Assembly: GCF_045038035.1 (NCBI RefSeq)
Contig: NZ_CP173427.1
Coordinates: 4,464,001-4,528,000 of the forward strand
From: Paenibacillus_F chitinolyticus_A
GTDB taxonomy: Bacteria; Bacillota; Bacilli; Paenibacillales; NBRC-103111
Reading direction: 5' to 3'
Length of the DNA: 64,000 nucleotides
The notes below the pieces were generated by a model that did not search any database, was not told the DNA's origin, and saw nothing but the letters and a program-made list of their open reading frames with translations. Both the position numbers and the translations under genes were made by a program. Positions 8,705 through 17,995 of the stretch are shown here, in pieces (position 1 is the first letter of the stretch; each line of letters opens with the position of its first letter).

Positions 8705-10003
8705 TTAACCCATGTGCTTGATGATTTCGTCGCCGAACTCGGAGCACTTGATTTTAGTCGCGCCGTCCATCAGACGTGCGAAGTCATAAGTAACGGTTTT
8801 AGCGTCGATTGCGGACTCGATGCCTTTATAGATCAGGTCGGCCGCTTCCTGCCAGCCCAGATGCTCAAGCATCATAACGCCGGACAGAATGACGGAACCC
8901 GGGTTAACCACGTCAAGTCCGGCATACTTCGGAGCCGTACCGTGAGTGGCTTCGAAAATAGCGTGGCCTGTCATGTAGTTAATGTTCGCTCCAGGTGCGA
9001 TACCGATACCGCCGACTTGTGCCGCCAGAGCGTCGGACAGGTAGTCGCCGTTCAGGTTCAGCGTTGCGATAACTTCAAAATCGGTCGGACGAGTCAGAAC
9101 CTGCTGCAGGGCGATGTCGGCAATCGCGTCTTTCACGACGATTTTGCCGGCTTCTTCGGCTTCTTTTTGAGCCTGATTAGCAGCGTCGGTACCTTTCTCT
9201 TCTTTGATTCTGTCGTATTCCGTCCATGTGAATACTTTATCTCCGAACTCTTTCTCGGCAAGCGCGTAACCCCAGTTTTTGAAAGCACCTTCGGTGAATT
9301 TCATGATGTTGCCTTTGTGAACGAGGGTAACGCTCTTGCGGCCGTGTTTGATTGCATATTCGATAGCGGCGCGGATTAGACGCTCGGAACCTTCTTTGGA
9401 AACCGGCTTGATGCCGATACCGGAAGTTTCAGGGAAACGGATTTTGTTCGCGCCCATTTCGTTTTGAAGGAACTCGATAACTTTTTTCACTTCTGCGGAA
9501 CCTTCTTGATACTCGATACCCGCATAGATGTCTTCCGTGTTTTCGCGGAAAATAACCATGTCAACCAGTTCAGGGTGTTTTACCGGGGAAGGCACACCGT
9601 TGAAGTAGCGAACAGGACGCAGGCAAGTGTACAGATCGAGTTCTTGGCGAAGCGCCACGTTCAGGGAACGGATACCGCCGCCTACCGGTGTAGTCAGAGG
9701 TCCTTTGATGGCTACGATGTACTCGCGGATAGCTTCGAGCGTATCGTTCGGCAGCCAGCTGTTGTAGGTGTTGAACGCTTTTTCGCCGGCAAATACTTCG
9801 TACCATGCGATTTTCTTCTCGCCTTTGTAGGCTTTCTCGACAGCAGCGTCAAGAACGCGCTGGGAAGCTGCCCAGATATCGGGACCTGTGCCGTCACCTT
9901 CGATGAACGGGATGATCGGGTTGTTCGGTACGTTCAGCTTACCGTTTTCAATCGTAATCGCTTGTCCTTCGGTAGGCAGTGCATAATTTTCAAATTTCGG
10001 CAT
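8705..10003 (-). CDS. icd: Isocitrate dehydrogenase (NADP)
   Basis: 432-residue dimeric NADP-type enzyme (citC in B. subtilis). Visible motifs: IEGDGTGPDIW near the N-terminus, the substrate segment SLNVALRQELDLY, FRENTEDIYAG, and LNGDYLSDALAAQVGGIG with the metal-binding aspartates. It converts isocitrate to 2-oxoglutarate. ATG 10003 has AGGAGG eight bases upstream. Middle gene of the citZ-icd-mdh operon. Confidence 0.95.
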   Translation of the reverse strand: MPKFENYALPTEGQAITIENGKLNVPNNPIIPFIEGDGTGPDIWAASQRVLDAAVEKAYKGEKKIAWYEVFAGEKAFNTYNSWLPNDTLEAIREYIVAIKGPLTTPVGGGIRSLNVALRQELDLYTCLRPVRYFNGVPSPVKHPELVDMVIFRENTEDIYAGIEYQEGSAEVKKVIEFLQNEMGANKIRFPETSGIGIKPVSKEGSERLIRAAIEYAIKHGRKSVTLVHKGNIMKFTEGAFKNWGYALAEKEFGDKVFTWTEYDRIKEEKGTDAANQAQKEAEEAGKIVVKDAIADIALQQVLTRPTDFEVIATLNLNGDYLSDALAAQVGGIGIAPGANINYMTGHAIFEATHGTAPKYAGLDVVNPGSVILSGVMMLEHLGWQEAADLIYKGIESAIDAKTVTYDFARLMDGATKIKCSEFGDEIIKHMG

Positions 10004-10151
10004 GTTAATATCCTCCTAATCGATTATAAGATCATAGTCGCGCACCCGGTTTAATCTCGGGCGCACGCAAAGAGAAAGCCGGATGGTCCGGGCGGGGGAT
10101 GGCTCAGCCATTGCTCCCGCTGCCGCCCGTCTACGTTGCCGGCTTGCTGGA

Positions 10152-11264
10152 TTAACGTTCTTCGATCGGAATGTACTTCTGATTCGTAGGGCCCGTGTAC
10201 TCGGCACGAGGACGGATCAGACGGTTGTTGTCGTATTGCTCCAAAATGTGAGCAGTCCAGCCGGATGCGCGGCTGATGGCGAAAATCGGCGTGAACAGAT
10301 CACGAGGGATTTTCAAGGACGTATAAACGGAAGCGGAGTAGAAGTCAACGTTCGGCTTCAAACCTTTCAGGCTCGTTACAAGCTCGTCGATTTGAATGGA
10401 CATTTGGTACCACTTGCCGAGACCCGTCGATTCCGTCAGCTGCCGGGACATCTTCTGCAGATGCTTCGCGCGCGGATCGCCGTTCTTGTAAACGCGGTGT
10501 CCGAAGCCCATGATCTTCTCTTTGTTTTCAAGCTTCTTGTTGATGTAAGGAACGACGTTATCCACTTCGCCGATATCCTCGAGCATCGCCATTACGGCTT
10601 CGTTCGCGCCGCCGTGCAGAGGCCCTTTGAGGGTGCCGATTGCGGAAGTGATGCCGGAGTAGATGTCCGTCAGCGTCGCCACGGTTACGCGTGCCGCGAA
10701 CGTGGAAGCGTTGAGCTCATGGTCGGCATGAAGCACAAGCGCCTTATCCAAAGCTGTGATAGCGGTTTCATCCGGCTCTTCTCCAGTAAGCATGTAGAGG
10801 AAGTTTGCAGCCAGGGACGGGTATCCTTTGGAAGCAAGAGGCTCTTTGCCTTCACGGATGCGGGCGAAAGCCGCTATAATCGTCGGAATTTGAGCTTGAA
10901 GCTTGATTGCCTTGCGAACGTTGGATTCGCGGCTCATCTCGTTAGCTTCTTTATCGTACAAAGCAAGAGCGGATACAGCCGTACGGAGCGCTGCCATCGC
11001 GTTTGTATCGGAAGGATACAATTTAATTTGTTCAAGAACCTGATCCGGAATGGAAGAACTCGCATTTAAATCGCTGCGGAGCTGGTCCAACTCGGCCTGG
11101 TTGGGCAATTTGCCGAACCAGAGCAGGTAAATGACTTCTTCAAAGGAGGCATTCTCAGCCAAATCATCGATATCTAATCCGCGATAAGTTAACACACCGT
11201 CCACGATGGAGCTGATCGACGATGTTGTCGCAACAATACCTTCCAAGCCTTTGGTAGCTGTCAT
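10152..11264 (-). CDS. citZ: Citrate synthase
   Basis: 370-residue Gram-positive type citrate synthase. Catalytic histidines in LHADHELNAS and GFGHRVYKNGDPRA, a catalytic aspartate in PNVDFYSA, and the N-terminal YRGLDIDDLA. It condenses acetyl-CoA with oxaloacetate. First gene of the citZ-icd-mdh operon; GGAGAGG precedes ATG 11264. The upstream region to 11420 on the minus strand is AT-rich, but I could not settle on one promoter. Confidence 0.95.
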   Translation of the reverse strand: MTATKGLEGIVATTSSISSIVDGVLTYRGLDIDDLAENASFEEVIYLLWFGKLPNQAELDQLRSDLNASSSIPDQVLEQIKLYPSDTNAMAALRTAVSALALYDKEANEMSRESNVRKAIKLQAQIPTIIAAFARIREGKEPLASKGYPSLAANFLYMLTGEEPDETAITALDKALVLHADHELNASTFAARVTVATLTDIYSGITSAIGTLKGPLHGGANEAVMAMLEDIGEVDNVVPYINKKLENKEKIMGFGHRVYKNGDPRAKHLQKMSRQLTESTGLGKWYQMSIQIDELVTSLKGLKPNVDFYSASVYTSLKIPRDLFTPIFAISRASGWTAHILEQYDNNRLIRPRAEYTGPTNQKYIPIEER

Positions 11265-11422
11265 GGAAACCTCTCCTTATTTCACTGGATTGACAAAAAC
11301 TGCGGTAGCTTTCTTACTAATAATAAAGGATTTTGACCATTATGTGAAACAAAAGCCCATAAAACTTCATTATCAGTACAATAAATAAACTTTCTTGCAC
11401 CATTCGTGCACATTCGCCCGGT

Positions 11423-11451
11423 TTGTGGTCTATACTCGGTATTGGTACAAT
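11423..11451 (+). promoter_or_regulatory. Sigma-A-like promoter of ppx
   Basis: TTGTGG (11423-11428), a 17-base spacer and TACAAT (11446-11451), about 90 bases ahead of the ppx start. The -10 is good and the -35 moderate. Confidence 0.45.
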
Positions 11452-11539
11452 AGGAACCAGAGCAGTAAGCAAAATCGGCCATTCATTCATCATACCATAT
11501 TATTCACAAATTTTCTCGTAAATAGGAGCCCGAACGCAT

Positions 11540-13075
11540 ATGAACAGCAGCCGCTACGCCATTATCGACATCGGATCGAACTCGGTCCGTCTGGTCATTT
11601 ACGAAGTGACGCCTCCGGGCGCCTACCGGATTCTGCATGAAACGAAAGAGACGGCCCGGCTGTCCGAGCGCATCGGCGAAGACGGAGCGATGACTCACGA
11701 CGGCATCTTGTCCGTCGTGCCGCTGCTGCGCCGTTTCAAACGGATTTGCGGCGCCTATTCCGTCGATTCGGTGAAGGCCGCCGCTACGGCCGCTATCCGC
11801 AATGCCGCGAACGCCGATGATATCGCGCGGGAGCTTGCGGAGCGTTCCGGCATCGTCATCGACATCCTCTCCGGCGAAGAAGAAGCCCGTCTCGGGTTTC
11901 AAGGCGTGGTCAGCACGCTTGACGTCCGGGACGGGTTTATCGTGGATATCGGCGGCGGAAGCACCGAGATCACCCTCTTCCTGGACCGCAAACGGGTGAA
12001 CAGCGTTTCCTTCCCGTTCGGCGCCGTGACGGCTGCCCGCGAATACACTCCGGGCGGAATCGTCCGGCCGGAACGGATCGAGGCGCTCAAGGCGCTCGTC
12101 CGGGACACGATCGACGATCACCCCTGGATCCGGGAGCATGCGCGGCTGCCCCTGATCAGCCTGGGCGGAGCCGGGCGGGCGCTGGCGAAGCTTAACCAGA
12201 AGCGCGTCGATTACCCGCTCCCGGTGATGCACAACTACGAGCTGGAGGAAAACGACCTCCAGAGCTACATGGACCTTCTCCCGTCCCTTCCCGTGGAGAA
12301 ACGCAAAAAGCTCGACGGCCTGTCCAAGGGACGCGCCGATATTATTGTTGCCGGAGTCGTCCTCCTTCACTCCGTTTACCGGCAGACGGCCGCTTCACGG
12401 ATTATCGTGAGCAGTGCGGGGCTCCGCGACGGCCTCTTCTACGAGACGGCCATGCCGGATCGGCTGCCCATCACCGATGTGCTGGAATTCAGCGTGGAAA
12501 ACATGCTGAAGCTGCATACGCCTCTGCCACACGATCATCTCCGCCGCGCAGCCGCCCATGCGGCAGCCTTGTACGATGTGCTGGCGGATAGCGAGCCCGA
12601 GCTGCAGCCGCGCCACCGTTCGCTTCTTCACGCCGCAGCGCTGCTGCAGCGGATAGGCTATACGGTGAGCAGTTACCAGCACTGGCGCCATACGTTCCAC
12701 CTCATCACGGAATCCCGCATCGACGGGCTTACCCATCGGGAGATCGTGCTTTGCGCCCTGATCGCCACCTTCAAAAACAAAAACCGGACCCGTCAGCAGG
12801 CGCTTCCTTACGCAAGCGTGCTGGACAGGTCCGATGAAGACATCGCGGCCAAGCTCGGCTCTCTTCTCCGCCTGGCCACCTCCCTGGATTACGGCGAGAA
12901 CGGGAACGTCGCCGAACTGGACGTGCGTTTCGTTCCGGGCGAGCTGCACCTGCATCTGCTCTGCAAAGAGCGGGACCCGTCGGAAATCGGAACGATCGAA
13001 GAAACCGCGGAGGAGACCGGAAAATACTGGTCCTTTACCGCGTATATTCACGCTTCCGCACTTTCCACCGATTAA
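11540..13075 (+). CDS. ppx: Ppx/GppA exopolyphosphatase family protein
   Basis: 511 residues. The actin-fold N-terminal part (about 1-300) has the phosphate loops IDIGSNSVRL (9-18) and VDIGGGSTEI. The C-terminal part (about 310-505) is the HD-like helical domain of long Ppx proteins. The role is release of phosphate from polyphosphate or pppGpp; the neighbouring ppk favours polyphosphate. ATG 11540 follows an AGGAG-like site. Its last 41 bases overlap the 3' end of ppk on the opposite strand. Confidence 0.88.
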   Translation: MNSSRYAIIDIGSNSVRLVIYEVTPPGAYRILHETKETARLSERIGEDGAMTHDGILSVVPLLRRFKRICGAYSVDSVKAAATAAIRNAANADDIARELAERSGIVIDILSGEEEARLGFQGVVSTLDVRDGFIVDIGGGSTEITLFLDRKRVNSVSFPFGAVTAAREYTPGGIVRPERIEALKALVRDTIDDHPWIREHARLPLISLGGAGRALAKLNQKRVDYPLPVMHNYELEENDLQSYMDLLPSLPVEKRKKLDGLSKGRADIIVAGVVLLHSVYRQTAASRIIVSSAGLRDGLFYETAMPDRLPITDVLEFSVENMLKLHTPLPHDHLRRAAAHAAALYDVLADSEPELQPRHRSLLHAAALLQRIGYTVSSYQHWRHTFHLITESRIDGLTHREIVLCALIATFKNKNRTRQQALPYASVLDRSDEDIAAKLGSLLRLATSLDYGENGNVAELDVRFVPGELHLHLLCKERDPSEIGTIEETAEETGKYWSFTAYIHASALSTD

Positions 13076-15140
13076 TATTCATGGCATCGAACTGGCTTCT
13101 CACCTTAGGCCCGTTTTCAGCCGCCCGGATATAATTTCCGCCGGGCTGCAGGAAACGGGCTTTTACATTGTCCCGCAGACACAACTCAAGCAGATTGATC
13201 ACACTCTGCTGCAGCTCCTCATCTCTGACGGGGCACATGAGTTCAATCCGCCGCGTCAAGTTGCGGGTCATCCAGTCGGCGCTCGACAAATAGACGTCGG
13301 GACTGCCTCCGTTCTCGAACCAGTACAGTCTCGAATGTTCCAGAAAACGGTCGACGATACTCCGTACGGTGATGTTTTCGCTTAGATCCGCAACGCCGGG
13401 ACGAAGGACACAGACCCCTCTTACGATGAGATCGATCTTCACGCCCGCCTGCGAAGCCTCGTAGAGAGCGTCCACCACTTCCTGGTTCGAGAGCGAGTTC
13501 ATCTTGGCCACGATACGGGCCGGCTTGCCGGCAAGCGCGTGGCGTCCTTCTCGCTCGATAAGCTCGATGAGCCGGGTCTTCATGTCCGCGGGGGCGACGA
13601 TAAACGCCTGCCAGTCATGAGGCGACGAATAGCCGGTCATTTCGTTGAACAAGGCCGAGGCGTCTTCGCCGATCACCTGGTGGCTCGTAAACAAACCCAC
13701 ATCCGTGTACAGCTTGGCCGTGTTGTCGTTGTAATTGCCGGTTCCGACATGGACGTATCTCCGGAGGCTTTCCTGCTCCTGCCGGACGACCAGCGTGATT
13801 TTGGCATGGGTCTTGAGTCCGACCAGACCATACACGACGTGGCATCCCGACTTTTCCAGCTTCCTGGCCCAGGCGATATTCCGCTCCTCGTCAAAACGGG
13901 CTTTAAGCTCGACGACGACCGTCACCTGTTTGCCCGATTCGGCCGCTCTGGCCAGCGCCCCGATGAGCGGAGAATTGCCGCTTACGCGATACAGCGTCAT
14001 TTTGATGGCAAGCACAAAGGGATCGTCGGACGCCTGCAAAATAAAATCCGCCACCGTATCGAAGCACTCGTACGGATGATAAAGAAGCACATCCCGCTCC
14101 CGGATCACCTCGAAAAAGTCGTCCGTATGCTCAAACTCTTCGGCGTAAACCTGTTCCAGGGCGGGGTAGTACAAATGCGCGCGCCCGCCGACCAGCTGAG
14201 GCAGCTTGATCAGATAGGTCAAATCGATCGGGCCGTCGATTTCGAAACAGCCTTCTCCGATTTCAAACTCGTCCCGCAATAGCTCCAGGGCATACGGATG
14301 GATTCCTTTCTCCACCTCGAGCCGGACGGGCGCCCCCCATCTGCGCTGCTTGAGCTCCTTCTCGATCTCTTCCAGAAGATCCTCCGCGCCTTCCTCGTTC
14401 AGCGTCAGGTCCGCATTGCGCGTAAGCCGGAAGCCGTTGACGGCGATGGGCTTGTACCCGCTGAACAAAGACTCGATATGATGCTTGATCAGCTCTTCCA
14501 TCCGGATAAATTCCAGCTTCTTGCTGTTGGTGCGCACGGGCACCCGGACAAGCCTGCCCAGATTATGCGGAACTCTCACAATGGCAAAATACGTGCGGAG
14601 ATCCGTCGGCACACAGCTTTCCAGAACGACGGCCAAATAATTGGACTGCGTATGTACCAGCGGAAAAGGACGGCTCTGGTCCACGGCCATCGGCGTCAGT
14701 ACGGGAAAAACGATTTCATGGAAATAGGTGTCCATTTCCTTCTGCTGAGTGCTGTTGAGTTCATCGTAGGAAGGGAAAAAAATTCCTTCTCGGGCCAGTT
14801 GGCGCGTCAAATCGCGAAAGGCTTTATACTGGTCCGCCACCATGCGGTTCGCTCTCTTCAGCAGGCGCTTGAGCAGACCCGACGGCGTATAGCCGGTAAA
14901 ATCTTTTTTATGATAGCCGGCTTTCATCTGATCCAGAATTCCCGCTACCCTTACACTCATAAACTCATCCAGATTGCTGGATGCGATGGACAGAAATTTT
15001 GCCCTTTCCAGCAGCGGAGCCGTCGGGTCCTGGGCTTCTTCCAGCACGCGGCGGTTAAACTCGATCCAGCTCAAATCACGGTTTACATACTTATAGCAAT
15101 CGTTGCTTTTAACACCTTCCGGCTTTTGATTGTTTTCCAC
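13035..15140 (-). CDS. ppk: Polyphosphate kinase 1
   Basis: Ppk1 of about 701 residues, the normal size. Visible: N-terminal domain with YVNRDLSWIEFNRRVLEEA; LAIKMTLYRVSGNSP; the phospho-histidine region YVHVGTGNYND; and a C-terminal phospholipase-D-like domain ending in arginine-rich sequence. It polymerises the ATP gamma-phosphate reversibly. I start at GTG 15140 (GGGAGC upstream) rather than at ATG 15167, which has no ribosome site. Convergent with ppx and overlapping it by 41 bp. Confidence 0.93.
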   Translation of the reverse strand: MENNQKPEGVKSNDCYKYVNRDLSWIEFNRRVLEEAQDPTAPLLERAKFLSIASSNLDEFMSVRVAGILDQMKAGYHKKDFTGYTPSGLLKRLLKRANRMVADQYKAFRDLTRQLAREGIFFPSYDELNSTQQKEMDTYFHEIVFPVLTPMAVDQSRPFPLVHTQSNYLAVVLESCVPTDLRTYFAIVRVPHNLGRLVRVPVRTNSKKLEFIRMEELIKHHIESLFSGYKPIAVNGFRLTRNADLTLNEEGAEDLLEEIEKELKQRRWGAPVRLEVEKGIHPYALELLRDEFEIGEGCFEIDGPIDLTYLIKLPQLVGGRAHLYYPALEQVYAEEFEHTDDFFEVIRERDVLLYHPYECFDTVADFILQASDDPFVLAIKMTLYRVSGNSPLIGALARAAESGKQVTVVVELKARFDEERNIAWARKLEKSGCHVVYGLVGLKTHAKITLVVRQEQESLRRYVHVGTGNYNDNTAKLYTDVGLFTSHQVIGEDASALFNEMTGYSSPHDWQAFIVAPADMKTRLIELIEREGRHALAGKPARIVAKMNSLSNQEVVDALYEASQAGVKIDLIVRGVCVLRPGVADLSENITVRSIVDRFLEHSRLYWFENGGSPDVYLSSADWMTRNLTRRIELMCPVRDEELQQSVINLLELCLRDNVKARFLQPGGNYIRAAENGPKVRSQFDAMNINRWKVRKREYTR

Positions 15141-15392
15141 GAAACCCCAGCTCCCACATATTTGCAATTTCTATTCTATACTTCTATTGTACAAGGGTTG
15201 TTCGGGGGGCATGTTTGCGCTGTATTTTTGTTTTGTTAATTTTATGTAAAAGTTTCGCGGAATGTTTTCTCCGTATTAAATTCGCCCGTTTCGGCGGTCA
15301 GGCAAGGAATTATGCCGCTAACGGCGAAAAGAACGAAGCAGAGCCTTATGGTTTTTTTCAGGCAAAAGATCGACAAGAAAGGAGACATCCGT

Positions 15393-15659
15393 ATGAAAAA
15401 GCGCATAGTCTATCCGCAGCCGCTAAAAGAAGGCGGACGCATCGCCGTGACAGCCCCTTCCAGCGGAGCCGGCTGCGGACCCGTCAAAAATTTCGGTCTT
15501 CAGGATGCGCTTCATCACGTATTCGACGGGCTCGGCATCCCCGTACTTTATGATCTCGACATCGGGCACGTCCCTCCCCAACTGACTCTCGTGAACGGGG
15601 CATTTGCGAAAGTTAAAGCGTCGGCAGGAGCCGGAAACGTCACGATGTCCTTCGTCTAA
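15393..15659 (+). pseudogene. Internally deleted LD-carboxypeptidase (S66) remnant
   Basis: 88 codons with a good ribosome site (AAAGGAG, 8-base spacing). Residues 1-27 match the N-terminus of S66 peptidases (PLKEGGRIAVTAPSSG). From about residue 35 it jumps to the family's C-terminal end (LGIPVLYDLDIGHVPPQLTL, then VNGA). Family members are about 300-340 residues, so roughly 230-250 central residues are missing, including the catalytic serine region and most of the active site. The frame is kept across the junction, so a short peptide could still be made. Catalysis is very unlikely. Confidence 0.75.
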
Positions 15660-15704
15660 GGCGGCCGGCAGATTCAGCAGAGGCTTATTGCGGGTATTGT
15701 TCCT

Positions 15705-15727
15705 CAGAACTTAAGTCAGAACTTAAG
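15705..15727 (+). repeat. Short direct repeat CAGAACTTAAG x2
   Basis: CAGAACTTAAG occurs at 15705-15715 and 15717-15727 in the ytvI upstream region. It could be an operator or chance. Nothing else was recognised between 15660 and 15842. Confidence 0.3.
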
Positions 15728-15842
15728 GCAGGCACGGTCCTTTAATCAAGGAAGTTCAGAGAAACACTATCCTTGCTCCTTGTGATTTAGGGATTCATCC
15801 CGTCCTGTAGTAAACTCATTTCGAGCGAGAAAGAGGAAGCCT

Positions 15843-16976
15843 ATGAGAGTGTTCAATCCGTACCTGCTGCACAAAATTTTCCGGGGAACTCTGGTCCTGC
15901 TGTGCCTCGTGGCGGGCTGGCTGCTGCTGCGGTACGTGTCCCCGCTGATTTATCCCTTTATCATCGGCTGGCTGCTGGCCTATGTACTCAATCCGATCGT
16001 CAACATGCTGCAGCGGAAGGCCAAAATGCCGCGCTGGCTGTCTGCCACGGTGGTCATCCTTCTATTGATCGCCATCACGGTTACGGCCATGACCCTGCTG
16101 GTGACGAAGGTGATCGTAGAGCTGGGAACGCTGGCCGAAAATTTACAAAGTATGATCAATGGCTGGAAAGACCAGGCGACCGGATTTTTGAATTCGGCCT
16201 GGTTTCAGGGGATTGTCGGACAGCTTAATGATTTCATGAGAGCCAACAATCTGGATCTCAGCAGCAACCTCAGCTCCGTTACGGGAACGATTGCCGATTT
16301 CAGCTCCAATGCCTTGAAATATATCGTCAACTCGCTGATTCATATCATCCAGTCCCTGCCTAACATCGCGACCGTATCGATCATCGTGTTGATGGCCACC
16401 TTCTTTATCAGCAAAGACTGGTACCGTCTCGTGATGCGCTACACCGTGCTGGTACCGGAAACCGTCCGCAAAGCGACCCGTCTCATTTCCAGCGATCTGC
16501 AGAAGGCGCTGTTCGGCTTTATGCGCGCTCAGCTTATTCTCATTTCCCTGACAACCGTCGCGGTCATTATCGGACTGGTTATTCTGCGTGTGGATTTCGC
16601 CGTCACCATCGGCCTTCTGATCGGCTTGTGCGATCTTATGCCTTATCTCGGCACCGGCGCCGTCCTCGTTCCGTGGATCATTTACTGCTTTTTCAAAGGC
16701 AACCTGTTCCTCGGAATCGGATTGTCCGTCCTGTACGGCCTGATCGTGGTGGTGCGGCAGATTATGGAGCCCAAGGTGCTCGCCTCAAGCGTGGGGCTGG
16801 ATCCGCTCGCCGCTTTGATCGCCCTATTTGTTGGACTTAAGATGTTCGGCGTCGTAGGGCTTATCCTCGGTCCCGTGCTCATGGTGGTCCTGACGGCGGT
16901 CTATAAAGCGAACGTCTTCCACGATATTGCCCGTTACATAAAAAATGGCCCGGACGCGAACACGGAGGTCCGCTGA
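15843..16976 (+). CDS. ytvI: AI-2E/PerM-family membrane protein, YtvI-like
   Basis: 377 residues with about eight membrane segments: two near the N-terminus (12-35, 38-60), one at 65-90, a long extracytoplasmic stretch to about 150, then a cluster from 170 to 360 including DLMPYLGTGAVLVPW. This is the family of B. subtilis YtvI, annotated as a sporulation integral membrane protein; its transported substrate is not established. Position next to fxsA-pyk and citZ matches B. subtilis ytvI. ATG 15843 follows AAAGAGGAAG. Its end overlaps a GC-rich hairpin (16948-16986) with a short T run. Confidence 0.8.
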   Translation: MRVFNPYLLHKIFRGTLVLLCLVAGWLLLRYVSPLIYPFIIGWLLAYVLNPIVNMLQRKAKMPRWLSATVVILLLIAITVTAMTLLVTKVIVELGTLAENLQSMINGWKDQATGFLNSAWFQGIVGQLNDFMRANNLDLSSNLSSVTGTIADFSSNALKYIVNSLIHIIQSLPNIATVSIIVLMATFFISKDWYRLVMRYTVLVPETVRKATRLISSDLQKALFGFMRAQLILISLTTVAVIIGLVILRVDFAVTIGLLIGLCDLMPYLGTGAVLVPWIIYCFFKGNLFLGIGLSVLYGLIVVVRQIMEPKVLASSVGLDPLAALIALFVGLKMFGVVGLILGPVLMVVLTAVYKANVFHDIARYIKNGPDANTEVR

Positions 16977-17002
16977 CCGGGCTTTTCTTCGACCTGCTTA
17001 AT

Positions 17003-17050
17003 CGAAAGCGTCGAGACGGCACAGTGTGCTGTTTCGACGCTTTCGTTTTT
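17003..17050 (+). terminator. Strong terminator after ytvI
   Basis: Long stem CGAAAGCGTCGA...TCGACGCTTTCG with two mismatches in the inner part (GACGGCACA/TGTGCTGTT), followed by a T-rich tail. It lies between convergent ytvI and fxsA. Confidence 0.75.
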
Positions 17051-17054
17051 CGTT

Positions 17055-17450
17055 TTACCTGCGGTTAATAAACATGAACCGACCGTTTCTCATCAGCTTC
17101 TGCAGCAGGACGAGCAGCCCCATTTTAAACAAGGAACGTGTAAACGGAAGCACCAGAAGCATACCCGCCAAATCGGTAAGGAAGCCCGGCACGATCAGCA
17201 GCAGTCCGCCGACAAAGACGCAGACGCTGTCGAGCACGGAATCCGTCGGGTTCTGGCCCATAGACAGCTGATTGCGGGCGTAAGGCAGGAAACGGGACGC
17301 TTCCTTTCTTACGATAAGAGCTCCCAGAAGACCCGTCAGCAGAATCAGCCCGAACGTCATCCAGCCCCCTATCAGATGGGCCATACCGATGATACAAGCG
17401 ATCTCAAGGACCGGCACGATGATAAAGACGGCAAGCGCAATGCGTAACAC
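17055..17450 (-). CDS. fxsA: FxsA family membrane protein
   Basis: 131 residues, FxsA-type cytoplasmic membrane protein. Typical signatures: the GLILLTGLLGALIVRKEA segment and LLIVPGFLTDLAGMLLVLP with a G-F-x-T-D turn. Three to four hydrophobic segments. In E. coli FxsA overproduction relieves phage exclusion; its function in Bacillales is unclear. GTG 17450 has AAAGGGGGGG upstream. Same strand as pyk, and the B. subtilis neighbour ytzA is the same gene. Confidence 0.85.
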   Translation of the reverse strand: MLRIALAVFIIVPVLEIACIIGMAHLIGGWMTFGLILLTGLLGALIVRKEASRFLPYARNQLSMGQNPTDSVLDSVCVFVGGLLLIVPGFLTDLAGMLLVLPFTRSLFKMGLLVLLQKLMRNGRFMFINRR

Positions 17451-17453
17451 CGG

Positions 17454-17885
17454 CTATCCCCCCCTTTGCAGCCATTCGTATAATTCAGGCACTTCTTTAT
17501 CTATACGTACAGGCTTCCAGGAAAGATTCACCCAAGCATGCCTCGTAATGCCCGTAACAAGAAGTTCTTCTCCGCGCCGCACTTCGTACCCAAACTCCAG
17601 CTTCACCGTCGTGTAGCTTGTGACACGGGTCAGAATCGTTATCTCGTCGTCATATCGGGCCGGACGCACATATTTCAGTTCGGCGCCGACGACCGGCAGC
17701 AGCAGTCCCAGCTCCTCCATCCGCTTGTACGGAAAACCTTTGTCCCGGATATATTCCGTGCGGGCGATTTCCAGCCAGGTCAAATAATTGGCATGGTACA
17801 CGACTCCCATCTGGTCGGTTTCCTGATACCTGACCCGGACGCCGTACGGAAACCATTCGCGCTCATTCGTTGCTTCATTCGGCAA
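17454..17885 (-). CDS. Hot-dog fold acyl-CoA thioesterase (YbgC/4HBT family)
   Basis: 143 residues from TTG 17885, chosen because AGGAGG lies 7 bases upstream; an open frame reaches 17975 but runs through the pyk terminator. The 4HBT signature RYQETDQMGVVYHANYLTWLEIAR contains the catalytic aspartate of this family. Likely acyl-CoA hydrolysis; the chain length cannot be told. It follows pyk and precedes fxsA by 3 bases, so it is coupled to fxsA. Confidence 0.8.
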   Translation of the reverse strand: MPNEATNEREWFPYGVRVRYQETDQMGVVYHANYLTWLEIARTEYIRDKGFPYKRMEELGLLLPVVGAELKYVRPARYDDEITILTRVTSYTTVKLEFGYEVRRGEELLVTGITRHAWVNLSWKPVRIDKEVPELYEWLQRGG

Positions 17886-17941
17886 GTGCCTTCCTCCTAT
17901 CTGTTGTTTTGCCGGTTTCGGGGCTCTGTCCTTATAGTTTG

Positions 17942-17976
17942 AAAAAAAGAGTGAACCCGCACAAGGCGGACTCACT
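17942..17976 (-). terminator. Terminator of pyk
   Basis: Minus-strand stem GAGTGAGTCCGC/GCGGGTTCACTC with one mismatch and seven T, about 20 bp after the pyk stop. Confidence 0.85.
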
Positions 17977-17995
17977 CCTTTCTTATCCGAATCGC

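Noticed and set aside
10023..10028. TATAAT on the minus strand before icd
   Set aside because: It lies about 20 bases from the icd ATG, which would place the transcript start in the ribosome site, and no matching -35 was seen.
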